Below are positions 26,366-35,245 of a stretch of 64,000 nt of DNA, piece after piece. Source of the DNA: Nostoc sp. GT001. GTDB lineage: Bacteria; Cyanobacteriota; Cyanobacteriia; Cyanobacteriales; Nostocaceae. The stretch lies in the NCBI RefSeq assembly GCF_030382115.1, contig NZ_JAUDRJ010000003.1, positions 2,127,133-2,191,132 of the forward strand, written 5' to 3'. Every line of letters begins with the position of its first letter. The stretch's first letter is position 1. The position numbers and the translations under genes were made by a program. The notes beneath the pieces are model-generated. The model did not search any database. It was given only the letters and a program-made list of their open reading frames with translations, and was not told the origin of the DNA.

Positions 26366-29300
26366 ATGTCTCAGCAACAGTGCACCCTCCTAATTGTCGA
26401 TGATTCGCCAGAAGATCGAGAACTATATCGGCGCTATTTGCTGCGCGATCGCGAATCTTCTTACACTATCCTAGAAGCAACGCTGGGACAACAAGGGCTA
26501 GAACTTTGGCAGCAACATCAGCCCGATGCTGTGTTGCTTGATTATCGATTACCTGACCTAGACGGACTGGAATTTTTAGCACAATTGCAACCCTCAACGC
26601 AGCAGCCTTGCCTACCTGTGATTGTCGTCACTGGGCAGGGCAATGAGGCGATCGCAGTTAAGGCGATCAAAGCGGGCGCACAAGATTATATTATCAAAGA
26701 GCAAATCACCCCAGAAGGGCTGCAAATAGCAGTCAATGGGGCAATTGAAACAGTCCGGCTACGTACCCAACTACAACAGCGTATTGAACGAGAGCGCGTA
26801 GTCTCACATATTACCCAGAAAATTCACCAATCGCTGAATCTGGATGAAATTCTTCAAACAACCGTAACCGAAGTGCGAGAATTTCTGCACACCGATCGCG
26901 TCTTAGTTTTTCAGTTAAAACCTGACGGAAATGGCACAGTCATAGCAGAATCAGTTGGGACACAGTGGCGATCGCTCCTCTCGTCTACCATGTACGATCC
27001 CTGCCTTGCTGAGAGCTACATTTTCTCGAATCGACCGCAACCTGTCAGGCACGATCCCGCCTCGAACGAGAATTATATCGAACGCTATTATCAGGGGCAA
27101 GTAACGGCAGTATCAGATATTCACGATCGCACTATTGACCCCTGCCACGCTGAATTATTGGCACAGTTTCAAGTCAAAGCTCATCTGGTTGTACCAATTC
27201 TGCAAGACAACCAGTTTTGGGGATTGCTAATTGCTCATCATTGTACCTCACCTCGATTTTGGCAGCCCTTAGAAATTGACTTGCTTAAAGAGTTGGCAAC
27301 TCAGATGAGTATCGCCTTGCGACAGGCAGAACTGTATCAGCAGGCACAGCATGAACTAAAAGAACGCCAACAGGTAGAAGCAGAACTACGCCAGAGCGAA
27401 GAACGTCTGCGATTGGCACTATCAGCTTCGCGGATGGGAACGTGGAACTGGAACATCCAAACGGGAAAAATTTCCTGGTCGGATAACCTGGAAGCCTCAT
27501 TTGGACTGGAGCCAGGAGAGTTTGACGGCTCATTCGAGATGTTTGCCGCGCGAATCCACCCTGACGATCGCGATCGCGTTCTGGCAGCCGTCGAGCGTGC
27601 CATCGCCACCGGAGAAGACTATGACATTGAATTTCGAGTGGTATATCCTAATGGCACGATTCGGTGGGCACTGAGTCAGGGTAAGGTATTCTACGACCAA
27701 CACGGGCAACCAATTCAGATGGCGGGTATCGATCTCGATATCACCGAACGCAAACAGTCAGCCGAAACTCTGCGCGAGAGTGAGGAACGTTTTCGGCAGC
27801 TTGCAGAAAATATTGATGCGGTGTTCTGGATCAAAGAGGTGCAGGAAAATCGGGTCAGCTATGTTAGTCCTGCATATAAACGCCTGTGGGGATTGAACCC
27901 AGAGGAATTGTATCAAGGACAACAAGCATGGGTCGATTGTATCCACCCAGAAGACCGAGAAGCAATAGACAGAGCGTTTTCTGAAAAAGCTGTTGCAGGT
28001 AAATTTGATGAAGAATACCGAATTATTTTAGCCGATGGTAGTATTCGCTGGGTTCACGATCGCTGCTTTCCCCTTCGAGATGAAACCGGAGAGATTTATC
28101 GGTTTGCAGGTATTGCCGAAGACATCAGCGAACGCAAACAGGCAGAGCAAGCCTTGCGAGACAGTGAAGAACGCCTGCAAATGGCACTGGAAGGTTCTGG
28201 TGGCGGTCTCTGGGATTGGAACATTCTTACCAATGAAGATTATTTAAGTTCCCGATGGCTGGAAATGCTGGGATATGAGCAAGGAGATTTACCTGGGGAC
28301 TTTAGCGCTTGGGAGCGACTGATTCATCCTGACGATAAAGTTTGGGTGATGGAACGGTTGAATGCTCATCTTCATGACGATTCGGTGTCTTACAAATTTG
28401 AATATCGAATGTTAACCAAGTCTGGGGATTGGAAATGGATTGCTAATCACGGAAAAGTAGTTTTGCGCGATCGACAGGGCAATCCACTCCGCCTTTCAGG
28501 CATCCATCATGATATCAGCGAGCGGAAACAGGCAGAACTTGCTCTGCGAAAGAGCGAAGAACGCTTCCGTACCTCAGTTGAAAATATGCTGGACTGCTTT
28601 GGGGTATACCGTGCTGTACGAAATGAGCAGGGACAGATTGTCGATTTTGTGACTGAATATGTCAATAGTGCGGCTTGTTTCAACAATGAAATGACTTATG
28701 AACAGCAGATTGGGTATGGGTTGTGTGAATTACTACCAGGGCATCGTGAAAGTGGATTGTTTAATGAATACTGTCAGGTAGTAGAAACAGGGCAGCCGCT
28801 CATTAAAGACAGCCTAGTTTATGAGGATGATTACGGACAACAACGCTTAGTTAGAGCCTTTGATATCCGCGTGGCTAAATTTGGAGATGGATTTGTTGCC
28901 ACCTGGCGAGATATCACCACTCGCCAACAAACTGAAGAAGCCTTGCGCCAGAGTGAAGAATTTAAAAACCGCATTTTAGACAGCAGTTCTGACTGCATCA
29001 AGGTATTAAGCCTTGATGGGCGGCTGCTGTACATGAATACAGGTGGACTGTGTTTGATGGAAATTGATGATTTAAATGCCCATCTCAATAATGAATGGCT
29101 CTGTTTCTGGGAAGGCAGTTCTCGGCAACAGGCAGAGGAGGCACTTGCTGCCACTAAAACAGGCAAAGTCAGCATTTTTAGCGGATACTGCCCAACTGTA
29201 AAAGGCACTCCGAAATGGTGGGAAGTAGTCGTTAGCCCGATTTTGGATGCTTCCGGGCGAGCTGGAACGAATCCTATTGATTTCACGAGATATTACCGAT

Positions 29301-29404
29301 CGCAAAAAGATAGAACTCCTCTTGCAGGAGAGCGAAGCCCGGTTGAAATTGGCGTACAAAGCGACGCAATCGGGATTATGGGACTGGGACATTATCCACA
29401 ATAG
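26366..29404 (+). CDS. Hybrid sensor kinase, N-terminal part (REC-GAF-PAS repeats), frameshifted
   Basis: About 1012 residues up to the premature stop; start ATG 26366 precedes the receiver domain. Order: receiver (IVDDSPED, VLLDYRLPD), GAF (about 135-320), then at least five PAS/PAC units ending ITERKQ, ISERKQ, ISERKQ, ITTRQQ and a last one cut by the frameshift. After LDASG the frame becomes nonsense and stops at 29404, while the correct continuation (ELERILLISRDITDRKK) lies in the +2 frame. One surplus G in the run at 29255-29257 explains it. The rest of the protein is the following entry. It lies 236 bp after the phytochrome-Rcp pair and may belong to the same signalling group. Confidence 0.85.
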   Translation: MSQQQCTLLIVDDSPEDRELYRRYLLRDRESSYTILEATLGQQGLELWQQHQPDAVLLDYRLPDLDGLEFLAQLQPSTQQPCLPVIVVTGQGNEAIAVKAIKAGAQDYIIKEQITPEGLQIAVNGAIETVRLRTQLQQRIERERVVSHITQKIHQSLNLDEILQTTVTEVREFLHTDRVLVFQLKPDGNGTVIAESVGTQWRSLLSSTMYDPCLAESYIFSNRPQPVRHDPASNENYIERYYQGQVTAVSDIHDRTIDPCHAELLAQFQVKAHLVVPILQDNQFWGLLIAHHCTSPRFWQPLEIDLLKELATQMSIALRQAELYQQAQHELKERQQVEAELRQSEERLRLALSASRMGTWNWNIQTGKISWSDNLEASFGLEPGEFDGSFEMFAARIHPDDRDRVLAAVERAIATGEDYDIEFRVVYPNGTIRWALSQGKVFYDQHGQPIQMAGIDLDITERKQSAETLRESEERFRQLAENIDAVFWIKEVQENRVSYVSPAYKRLWGLNPEELYQGQQAWVDCIHPEDREAIDRAFSEKAVAGKFDEEYRIILADGSIRWVHDRCFPLRDETGEIYRFAGIAEDISERKQAEQALRDSEERLQMALEGSGGGLWDWNILTNEDYLSSRWLEMLGYEQGDLPGDFSAWERLIHPDDKVWVMERLNAHLHDDSVSYKFEYRMLTKSGDWKWIANHGKVVLRDRQGNPLRLSGIHHDISERKQAELALRKSEERFRTSVENMLDCFGVYRAVRNEQGQIVDFVTEYVNSAACFNNEMTYEQQIGYGLCELLPGHRESGLFNEYCQVVETGQPLIKDSLVYEDDYGQQRLVRAFDIRVAKFGDGFVATWRDITTRQQTEEALRQSEEFKNRILDSSSDCIKVLSLDGRLLYMNTGGLCLMEIDDLNAHLNNEWLCFWEGSSRQQAEEALAATKTGKVSIFSGYCPTVKGTPKWWEVVVSPILDASGRAGTNPIDFTRYYRSQKDRTPLAGERSPVEIGVQSDAIGIMGLGHYPQ

Positions 29405-30875
29405 CGCTCATGTATCTGAAGAGTACGTCAATTTGTTTGGGCTTGATCCAAGCACAAAGGAAATCACCTATGAACTGTGGTTAAGTCTCCTGCACCCAGA
29501 CGATCGCACCTCAGCCCATGAAGGGGTGAATCGCACCATCCAGCAACAGGAAGAGTACTATGAAGATGACTTCCGTACCATACATCCTGATGGTATTCGC
29601 TGGTTAGCGGCTAGAGGTCAGGTTTTTTATGATGCTGCGGGCAATGCGGTACGGATGGTAGGTAATGTACAGGATATCACCGATCGCAAACAAGCTGAAA
29701 TCCAACGCGATCGCCTATTTCAGCTAGAACAAGCAGCCAGAGCCGAAGCCGAACGCGCTAATCGGATCAAAGATGAATTTTTGGCGGTTCTCTCCCACGA
29801 ATTGCGATCGCCTCTTAACCCGATTCTCGGCTGGACAAAACTGCTGCAAACCCGCAAATTTAGTGAAACCAAAATGGCTGAAGCTTTAGCCACCATTGAA
29901 CGCAACGCGAAACTGCAAACTCAACTGATTGATGACTTGCTCGATCTAGCTAAGATTCTGCGCGGCAAACTGAGCATTGAGGCGGCTCCTGTAAATTTGG
30001 CATTTGTGATTGAATCTGCCATCGACACAGTAAATACAGCAGCCCTTTCCAAATCAATTGTGTTGCATTCAGTACTGCCGAATATTGGGCAAGTCTCTGG
30101 AGATTCTAACCGCCTTCAACAGATCGTTTGGAATTTACTTTCTAATGCGATCAAGTTTACCCCCAAAGGAGGACGGGTAGAAACCCGACTAGAGCAAGTT
30201 GACGATCGAGCACAAATTATCGTCAGTGACACTGGTAAAGGCATTAGCTCTGACTTTCTCCCGTATATTTTTGAGTCATTCCGTCAGGAAGATGTCTCAA
30301 TTACCCGCAAGTATGGGGGATTAGGATTGGGGTTAGCGATCGTCCGGCAGTTAGTTGAGGCACACGGCGGCACTATCACGGCTGACAGTCCAGGTGTTGG
30401 CTTGGGAGCCACCTTTACAGTCCAGTTGCCACTGCTGAATGTTGAACCGGAAATCAAGCAGCCAGATGAGTTGCCACAACAAGCACTCGAACTCACGGGG
30501 ATTAAAGTCCTCACAGTTGATGATGATCCCGATGCCCGTGAGCTATTAACAGTATTACTTGCTGAATACGGAGCAGAAGTCTTGACTGTTGACTCTGCGG
30601 CAGAAGTTTTAGCAAATCTAGAGTCTTTTCAACCTGATGTCTTAGTCAGTGATATTGGGATGCCCGAAGTCGATGGTTATTCCCTGATTCAAAAGATCCG
30701 CACCTTAACGCCCGAAAAAGGGGGAGAAATTCCCGCGATCGCTTTGACTGCTTATGCCAGAGTGGATGATTACGAGCGAGCTATAATTAGTGGCTATCAG
30801 CGACACGTTACCAAGCCTCTAGATCCAGAAGAGTTAGTTCAAGCTGTGGTGGCACTTGTACACAGCAAACTATGA
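29247..30875 (+). CDS. Hybrid sensor kinase, C-terminal part (PAS-HisKA-HATPase-REC)
   Basis: Continuation of the preceding gene in another frame; the nominal start at 29247 is not a natural start because it lies within a PAS domain. Order: end of PAS (SRDITDRKK), another PAS (LKLAYKATQSGLWDWDI to VQDITDRKQ), HisKA with the H-box LAVLSHELRSPLNPILGW, HATPase (NLLSNAIKFTPKGG, DTGKGI, GGLGLGLAIVRQLVEAHGG), and a C-terminal receiver (VDDDPDARE, VSDIGMPEVDG, TKPLDP). Without the extra base, the whole would be one protein of about 1500 residues, REC-GAF-PASx6-HK-REC. All catalytic motifs are intact. Confidence 0.85.
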   Translation: MLPGELERILLISRDITDRKKIELLLQESEARLKLAYKATQSGLWDWDIIHNSAHVSEEYVNLFGLDPSTKEITYELWLSLLHPDDRTSAHEGVNRTIQQQEEYYEDDFRTIHPDGIRWLAARGQVFYDAAGNAVRMVGNVQDITDRKQAEIQRDRLFQLEQAARAEAERANRIKDEFLAVLSHELRSPLNPILGWTKLLQTRKFSETKMAEALATIERNAKLQTQLIDDLLDLAKILRGKLSIEAAPVNLAFVIESAIDTVNTAALSKSIVLHSVLPNIGQVSGDSNRLQQIVWNLLSNAIKFTPKGGRVETRLEQVDDRAQIIVSDTGKGISSDFLPYIFESFRQEDVSITRKYGGLGLGLAIVRQLVEAHGGTITADSPGVGLGATFTVQLPLLNVEPEIKQPDELPQQALELTGIKVLTVDDDPDARELLTVLLAEYGAEVLTVDSAAEVLANLESFQPDVLVSDIGMPEVDGYSLIQKIRTLTPEKGGEIPAIALTAYARVDDYERAIISGYQRHVTKPLDPEELVQAVVALVHSKL

Positions 30876-31205
30876 TTCAGTTTAATCGAAAGGTGATGCT
30901 ACATAAACAACTCCTTCAATCAAATCGGTTTTCTTAAGATTGAGTATGGCATTATAGCGACACTCAAACTTTGCACTAATGAGGCGATCGCCATTTTCAA
31001 GAGGCAGTAGACAATACGGTTCGGCTAAGGTTTTTGGATGACAATTCTAAATCTCAAAAATGCGATCGATCATCACAAAGACGCGATAAATCGCCGTCTA
31101 TACAAAAGAATAATTTCTGATATGATGCTTTGTCTTTAGCAAACAAATCTCTTTCAAAAGTCCCTTCACACGGTAGAATAACGAAATTTTGCAAGAGATT
31201 TAATC
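30876..31205. other. Intergenic region before sucrose-phosphate phosphatase
   Basis: No gene seen. A half-copy of the GTAGAGACG hairpin (GACGCGATAAATCGCCGTCT) lies near 31081-31100. Confidence 0.4.
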
Positions 31206-31964
31206 ATGAAACCATTTCTGTTTGTAACCGATTTAGATGATACCCTCGTATATCGCACCGTCGGCGATGACAGCGCTTTACCAGAACTAAATCAACTGCT
31301 GAATAGACATCGCCAAGAATACGGCACTAAAATCGTTTATTCTACGGGGCGATCGCCTGTACTTTACAAAGAACTCCAAGCTCAAAAAAATCTTTTGCAA
31401 CCCGATGCCCTCGTCCTTTCCGTGGGTACTGAAATATACCTTAATGGTACTGATACTCCAGACTCAGGTTGGTCAAAAATCCTCTCTCCGGGATGGGAAC
31501 GAGAAACTGTATTATCTATTACAAAAAAATATCCTGAGTTAGTTAGGCAACCAGATTCCGAACAGCGTCCCTTCAAAGTGAGTTGTTTTCTAGAACAAAA
31601 AGTATCTGCGAATGTTCTACCACAACTTGAAGCAGAGTTGCAGAAATCTAAATTAAATGTAAAGTTAATCTACAGTAGCGGAATAGACCTTGACATTGTA
31701 CCCCATAGCAGCGATAAAGGTCAGGCAATGCAGTTTTTACGCCAGAAGTGGAAATTTGCAGCAGAACAAACAGTTGTCTGTGGTGATTCAGGTAATGATA
31801 TTGCTTTATTTGCTGTAGGCAACGAACGGGGAATCATTGTGGGGAATGCCCGAAAAGAGTTACTCCAATGGCACGATGAGTATCCCGCTACGCACCGCTA
31901 CCTGGCAAAAGCTTTTTGTGCAGGTGGAATTATTGAAGGCTTAAATTATTTTGGTCTCTTGTAA
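31206..31964 (+). CDS. Sucrose-6-phosphate phosphatase (HAD superfamily)
   Basis: 252 residues, matching the cyanobacterial sucrose-phosphate phosphatase length. Motif I is [10 protein letters not shown] (nucleophile Asp9, Asp11), motif II YSTGRSP, motif III the Lys in DKGQAM and motif [13 protein letters not shown]. It removes phosphate from sucrose-6-phosphate, the last step of sucrose synthesis, which matters in osmoprotection and in carbon transfer to heterocysts. It overlaps ruvA by one base (TAATG), an unusual functional pairing and a sign of cotranscription. Confidence 0.9.
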   Translation: MKPFLFVTDLDDTLVYRTVGDDSALPELNQLLNRHRQEYGTKIVYSTGRSPVLYKELQAQKNLLQPDALVLSVGTEIYLNGTDTPDSGWSKILSPGWERETVLSITKKYPELVRQPDSEQRPFKVSCFLEQKVSANVLPQLEAELQKSKLNVKLIYSSGIDLDIVPHSSDKGQAMQFLRQKWKFAAEQTVVCGDSGNDIALFAVGNERGIIVGNARKELLQWHDEYPATHRYLAKAFCAGGIIEGLNYFGLL

Positions 31965-32596
31965 TGATTAGTTATCTAAAAGGTATAGTCGCTGGTATCC
32001 AAACAATTGGCGCTAATCGCGTGATTCTGACTCTGGAAGTGAATGGCTTGGGTTATGATTTGCAAGTTCCCCAACGGCTAGCAAACCAGTTACCAGAGTC
32101 GGGAGGAGTGGCGCAAATTTTTACCCATTTGCAAATTCGGGAAGAAGTGCCCTTTCTATATGGCTTTGCTTCCCCAGCCGAACGCGATTTATTTCGCCAC
32201 TTGCTGACTGTCACAGGCATTGGTGCAGCCTTAGCGATCGCCCTCTTAGACACTCTGGAACTACCAGATTTAGTCCAAGCAATTATCGCTGGCAATACAC
32301 AAATCCTCATTCAGGCTCCAGGTGTGGGTAAAAAAATCGCTGAACGCATCTGTTTGGAACTGAAAAGCAAATTGGTCGAGTGGCGTAAATCAGCCGGGTT
32401 CTTCGTCGCCACAGGCGGGCCTGCACCAGGAATTCTCGAAGAGGTGCAAATGACCCTCTTCGCCTTGGGATACACTGCCCATGAGGTCAGTCACGCCCTA
32501 CATGTGGTCAGCGAAGACATCGGACTACCCAAAGATGCCTATGTCGAAGACTGGATTAAACAAGCGATCGCTCATCTCAGTAGCGAACAAGTTTAA
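31964..32596 (+). CDS. ruvA: Holliday junction DNA helicase subunit RuvA
   Basis: 210 residues. Domain I is the OB fold ([24 protein letters not shown]), domain II has the helix-hairpin-helix motifs ([17 protein letters not shown] and [21 protein letters not shown]), and domain III is the C-terminal RuvB-binding three-helix module ([16 protein letters not shown]). It binds four-way junctions and recruits RuvB for branch migration. The start overlaps the stop of the sucrose phosphatase gene by one base. ruvB is not in the window, as often in cyanobacteria. Confidence 0.97.
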   Translation: MISYLKGIVAGIQTIGANRVILTLEVNGLGYDLQVPQRLANQLPESGGVAQIFTHLQIREEVPFLYGFASPAERDLFRHLLTVTGIGAALAIALLDTLELPDLVQAIIAGNTQILIQAPGVGKKIAERICLELKSKLVEWRKSAGFFVATGGPAPGILEEVQMTLFALGYTAHEVSHALHVVSEDIGLPKDAYVEDWIKQAIAHLSSEQV

Positions 32597-32647
32597 TTGT
32601 CATTTGTCATTTGTTATTCTCCCCTGCCCCCCCGCTCCCCTGCCCCT

Positions 32648-33826
32648 ATGCCCACCGATCCTTATGCCTGGCTAGAACAGTCCTTAGCAACAATTCATCG
32701 GGCGGACTGGTATCGTTCGGTACAACCTATCAACGGTCGTCCGGGTGCAACGGTGGTTTTAGCTGGGCAAGAGGTAATTAATTTTGCCAGCAATGACTAT
32801 TTGGGCTTGGCTGGGGATGAGCGGTTGATGGCAGCGGCGACGGCTGCGATCGCAGAATTTGGGACTGGTAGTACTGGTTCTAGATTACTCAGTGGGCATC
32901 GGGAATTACACAAGGAGTTAGAGGAGGCGATCGCATCTACCAAACAAACAGAAGATGCCTTGGTATTTAGTTCTGGGTATCTAGCAAATTTGGGTGCAAT
33001 TACCGCCCTTGTAGGCAAACGTGATTTAATTTTCTCTGACCAGTACAATCATTCCAGTCTGAAAAATGGAGCGATTCTCAGCGGTGCAGTAGTGGTGGAA
33101 TATCCACACTGTGATATCGCAGTATTGAAAACTCAGTTGAGTCAACAGCGGCAAAATTACCGACGCTGTTTGATTCTTACTGATACCGTCTTCAGTATGG
33201 ATGGCGATTTATGTCCGTTACCTGCACTGTTGGCGATCGCTGATGAATTTAGCTGTATGCTGCTAGTCGATGAAGCTCATGCCACTGGGGTACTAGGAAA
33301 AACTGGCGCTGGGTGTGTAGAGCATTTTGGGTGTACAGGAAAGCAATTAATTCAAATTGGCACTTTGAGTAAAGCTTTAGGTAGTTTAGGCGGGTATGTA
33401 GCAGGAAGTAGCGCCTTAATTGACTTTTTGCGGAACCGCGCACCAAGTTGGATTTATACCACTGGGCTTTCACCTGCTGATACAGCCGCGGCCTTAGCAG
33501 CAATTAAGATAGTGCAGCAAGAACCGCAACATCGTGCCCAATTGTGGGGGAATATACATTACTTGAAAACTTTGCTGCAACAGTTACCTAACCTGAAATT
33601 GCTGCCTTCTGAATCACCCATATTATGTTTTCAATTGCCTAATGCTACAGATGCGCTCAAAGCTGGAAAACAGCTAAGAGATGCTGGCATTTTTGCCCCA
33701 GCAATTCGTCCCCCCACAGTGCCCACAAGTCGAATCAGAATATCTTTAATGGCAACTCATAAAGTAGCGCATATTGAAAAATTGGTAGCAGTGCTGAAGG
33801 ATTGCAATATAATTCGTAATTCGTAA
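32648..33826 (+). CDS. bioF: 8-amino-7-oxononanoate synthase
   Basis: 392 residues from ATG 32648 ([13 protein letters not shown]), preferred over an in-frame ATG at 32597 which would translate C-rich repeat sequence. PLP-dependent alpha-oxoamine synthase of biotin synthesis, condensing pimeloyl thioester with alanine. Visible: [46 protein letters not shown] and the PLP lysine in [13 protein letters not shown]. The last residues (IIRNS) and stop come from the AATTCGT heptamer repeat that follows. No other biotin gene is near. Confidence 0.96.
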   Translation: MPTDPYAWLEQSLATIHRADWYRSVQPINGRPGATVVLAGQEVINFASNDYLGLAGDERLMAAATAAIAEFGTGSTGSRLLSGHRELHKELEEAIASTKQTEDALVFSSGYLANLGAITALVGKRDLIFSDQYNHSSLKNGAILSGAVVVEYPHCDIAVLKTQLSQQRQNYRRCLILTDTVFSMDGDLCPLPALLAIADEFSCMLLVDEAHATGVLGKTGAGCVEHFGCTGKQLIQIGTLSKALGSLGGYVAGSSALIDFLRNRAPSWIYTTGLSPADTAAALAAIKIVQQEPQHRAQLWGNIHYLKTLLQQLPNLKLLPSESPILCFQLPNATDALKAGKQLRDAGIFAPAIRPPTVPTSRIRISLMATHKVAHIEKLVAVLKDCNIIRNS

Positions 33827-33877
33827 TTCGTAATACTCGCCAAGGCATGAGAAGCAAGCTACGTAATTCGTAATTAC
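33814..33877. repeat. AATTCGT heptamer repeat, provides the bioF C-terminus
   Basis: ATTCGTAATTCGTAATTCGT, then further GTAATTCGTAATTAC after a 30-base interruption. The bioF stop TAA lies within it. Confidence 0.75.
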
Positions 33878-33942
33878 ATACTTATTGATAAAGTTTTAAA
33901 ACCTCCCATAATGAAAATAGCGCATACAACGGTAGGACACTT

Positions 33943-34275
33943 ATGAATCCAGATACCCATGAAGGCGGTACTCAGAAAACCTTGATTTATCAGCACCTAC
34001 AAAACTTGCAAGAACAACATCAAGACGAGTTAGAAAATATAGTTCGGTTATTGGCAAGCATCACCAATATTTCTCCAGAGCAGGTTAAACCATATATAGA
34101 TATCCTGTTGCGGCAACTGGTAAAACAGTCAGAACGTCCCTTCCATGAAACTGCAACAGCATCGGAGTGGGTAACAGCTTTCCGGGAATGGGCAGCAAGT
34201 CACCGCCATGATGCACCTCCCCTTTCGGACTATGCGGTAAGCCGGGAAAGTATGTATGAGGACGAGAGGCTCTAG
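33943..34275 (+). CDS. Putative antitoxin of a VapBC-type pair
   Basis: 110 residues; family not recognised by motif. It is mainly helical (QEQHQDELENIVRLLASI, EQVKPYIDILLRQLVKQ) with an acidic C-terminal tail (SRESMYEDERL) of the kind that docks into PIN toxins. The stop overlaps the PIN-domain gene start by one base (TAGTG). Position, size and coupling support an antitoxin role; there is no obvious classical DNA-binding motif. Confidence 0.65.
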   Translation: MNPDTHEGGTQKTLIYQHLQNLQEQHQDELENIVRLLASITNISPEQVKPYIDILLRQLVKQSERPFHETATASEWVTAFREWAASHRHDAPPLSDYAVSRESMYEDERL

Positions 34276-34718
34276 TGGCTTATCTGCTCGATACCAATGT
34301 CCTGCTGCGGTGCGCAGACTCTAACCACCCAATGTACAACGATGCAATCAATGCAATTTCCTTGCTGCGTCACCAGGGGGAAACCCTCTGCATCGTACCA
34401 CAGAATCTCATTGAGTTTTGGAACGTGTATACCCGTCCAGCGAATAAAAATGGGCTGGGTCACACTGCCTCTGAAGCTGGAGAAGAAATCATCCGGCTGA
34501 AAGCTTTCTTTACTTTTCTGACAGATACCGCAAGCATTTACGACGAATGGGAGCGGCTTGTTATGCAGTATCAGATAAAAGGGGTTAATGTCCACGATGC
34601 ACGGCTGACAGCGGCTATGCTAGTGTATGGGCTGACCCATATCCTTACGTTTAATATTAGTGATTTTGCCCGTTACTCAGAAATTACTGCCGTTAATCCC
34701 AGCACTATTACACCTTAA
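34275..34718 (+). CDS. PIN-domain ribonuclease toxin (VapC-like)
   Basis: 147 residues with a GTG start coupled to the upstream gene. PIN acidic residues: Asp in YLLDTNVLLR, Glu in PQNLIEFWNVYTRP, Asp in VHDARLTAAML, and Asp in TFNISDFARY. Such toxins cut tRNA or rRNA with magnesium. The YTRPANKNGLG stretch is typical of a plant/cyanobacteria-rich PIN subgroup. All acidic residues are present, so it is likely active. Confidence 0.88.
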   Translation: MAYLLDTNVLLRCADSNHPMYNDAINAISLLRHQGETLCIVPQNLIEFWNVYTRPANKNGLGHTASEAGEEIIRLKAFFTFLTDTASIYDEWERLVMQYQIKGVNVHDARLTAAMLVYGLTHILTFNISDFARYSEITAVNPSTITP

Positions 34719-34768
34719 GTTACACCTTACACCTTGTCCTTTTCCTTATCCCGAACTCAGGTTAATTA

Positions 34769-35236
34769 TTACAAAACTGGTAATTGATTAAACAAGATCC
34801 AATAAAAACCAAGCTGCTGGACTGCTTGGTTAAATTGTTCAAAATCGACAGGTTTGACGATGTAGCTATTTACCCCAAGCTGGTAACTCTCGATCATATC
34901 CTGGTCTTCAGCAGAAGAGGTCAGCACCACAACTGGAATCATTTGCGTGCGTGGATCGGATTTGAGTTGCCGTAAAACTTCTAATCCACTTACCCTTGGC
35001 AGTTTCAAATCTAGCAAAATGACTTTGGGTTGATTCGTCATGCTACGGTGGGCGTACTCTCCCCGACAAAAGAGAAAATCTAGGGCTTCGGCTCCATCTT
35101 GAAGTAGTTGAATATTGTTGCCAATTCTACCGCGACGCAATGCTCGGATAGTTAGCTCGGCATCAGTAGGATTATCTTCAACTAACACAATGGAAATTGA
35201 TTGCTCTAAAGATGGGTCATTGGGTTGGTCACTCAT
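34769..35236 (-). CDS. Response regulator (single receiver domain, Rcp-like)
   Basis: 155 residues. Acidic pair in VLVEDNPTDAE, phosphoacceptor Asp76 in VILLDLKLPRVSG, Thr/Ser switch VVVLTSSAED, and Lys in YIVKPVDFEQF. The start lies 9 bases past the stop of the giant hybrid kinase on the same strand, so this is very likely its phosphoacceptor partner. It lacks an output domain, like the Rcp protein at 25.7 kb, which it resembles strongly. Confidence 0.93.
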   Translation of the reverse strand: MSDQPNDPSLEQSISIVLVEDNPTDAELTIRALRRGRIGNNIQLLQDGAEALDFLFCRGEYAHRSMTNQPKVILLDLKLPRVSGLEVLRQLKSDPRTQMIPVVVLTSSAEDQDMIESYQLGVNSYIVKPVDFEQFNQAVQQLGFYWILFNQLPVL

Positions 35237-35245
35237 GGGTTATAT

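Noticed and set aside
32597-32648. Earlier ATG for bioF
   Set aside because: It would translate C-rich repeat sequence; the BioF family starts near [13 protein letters not shown].
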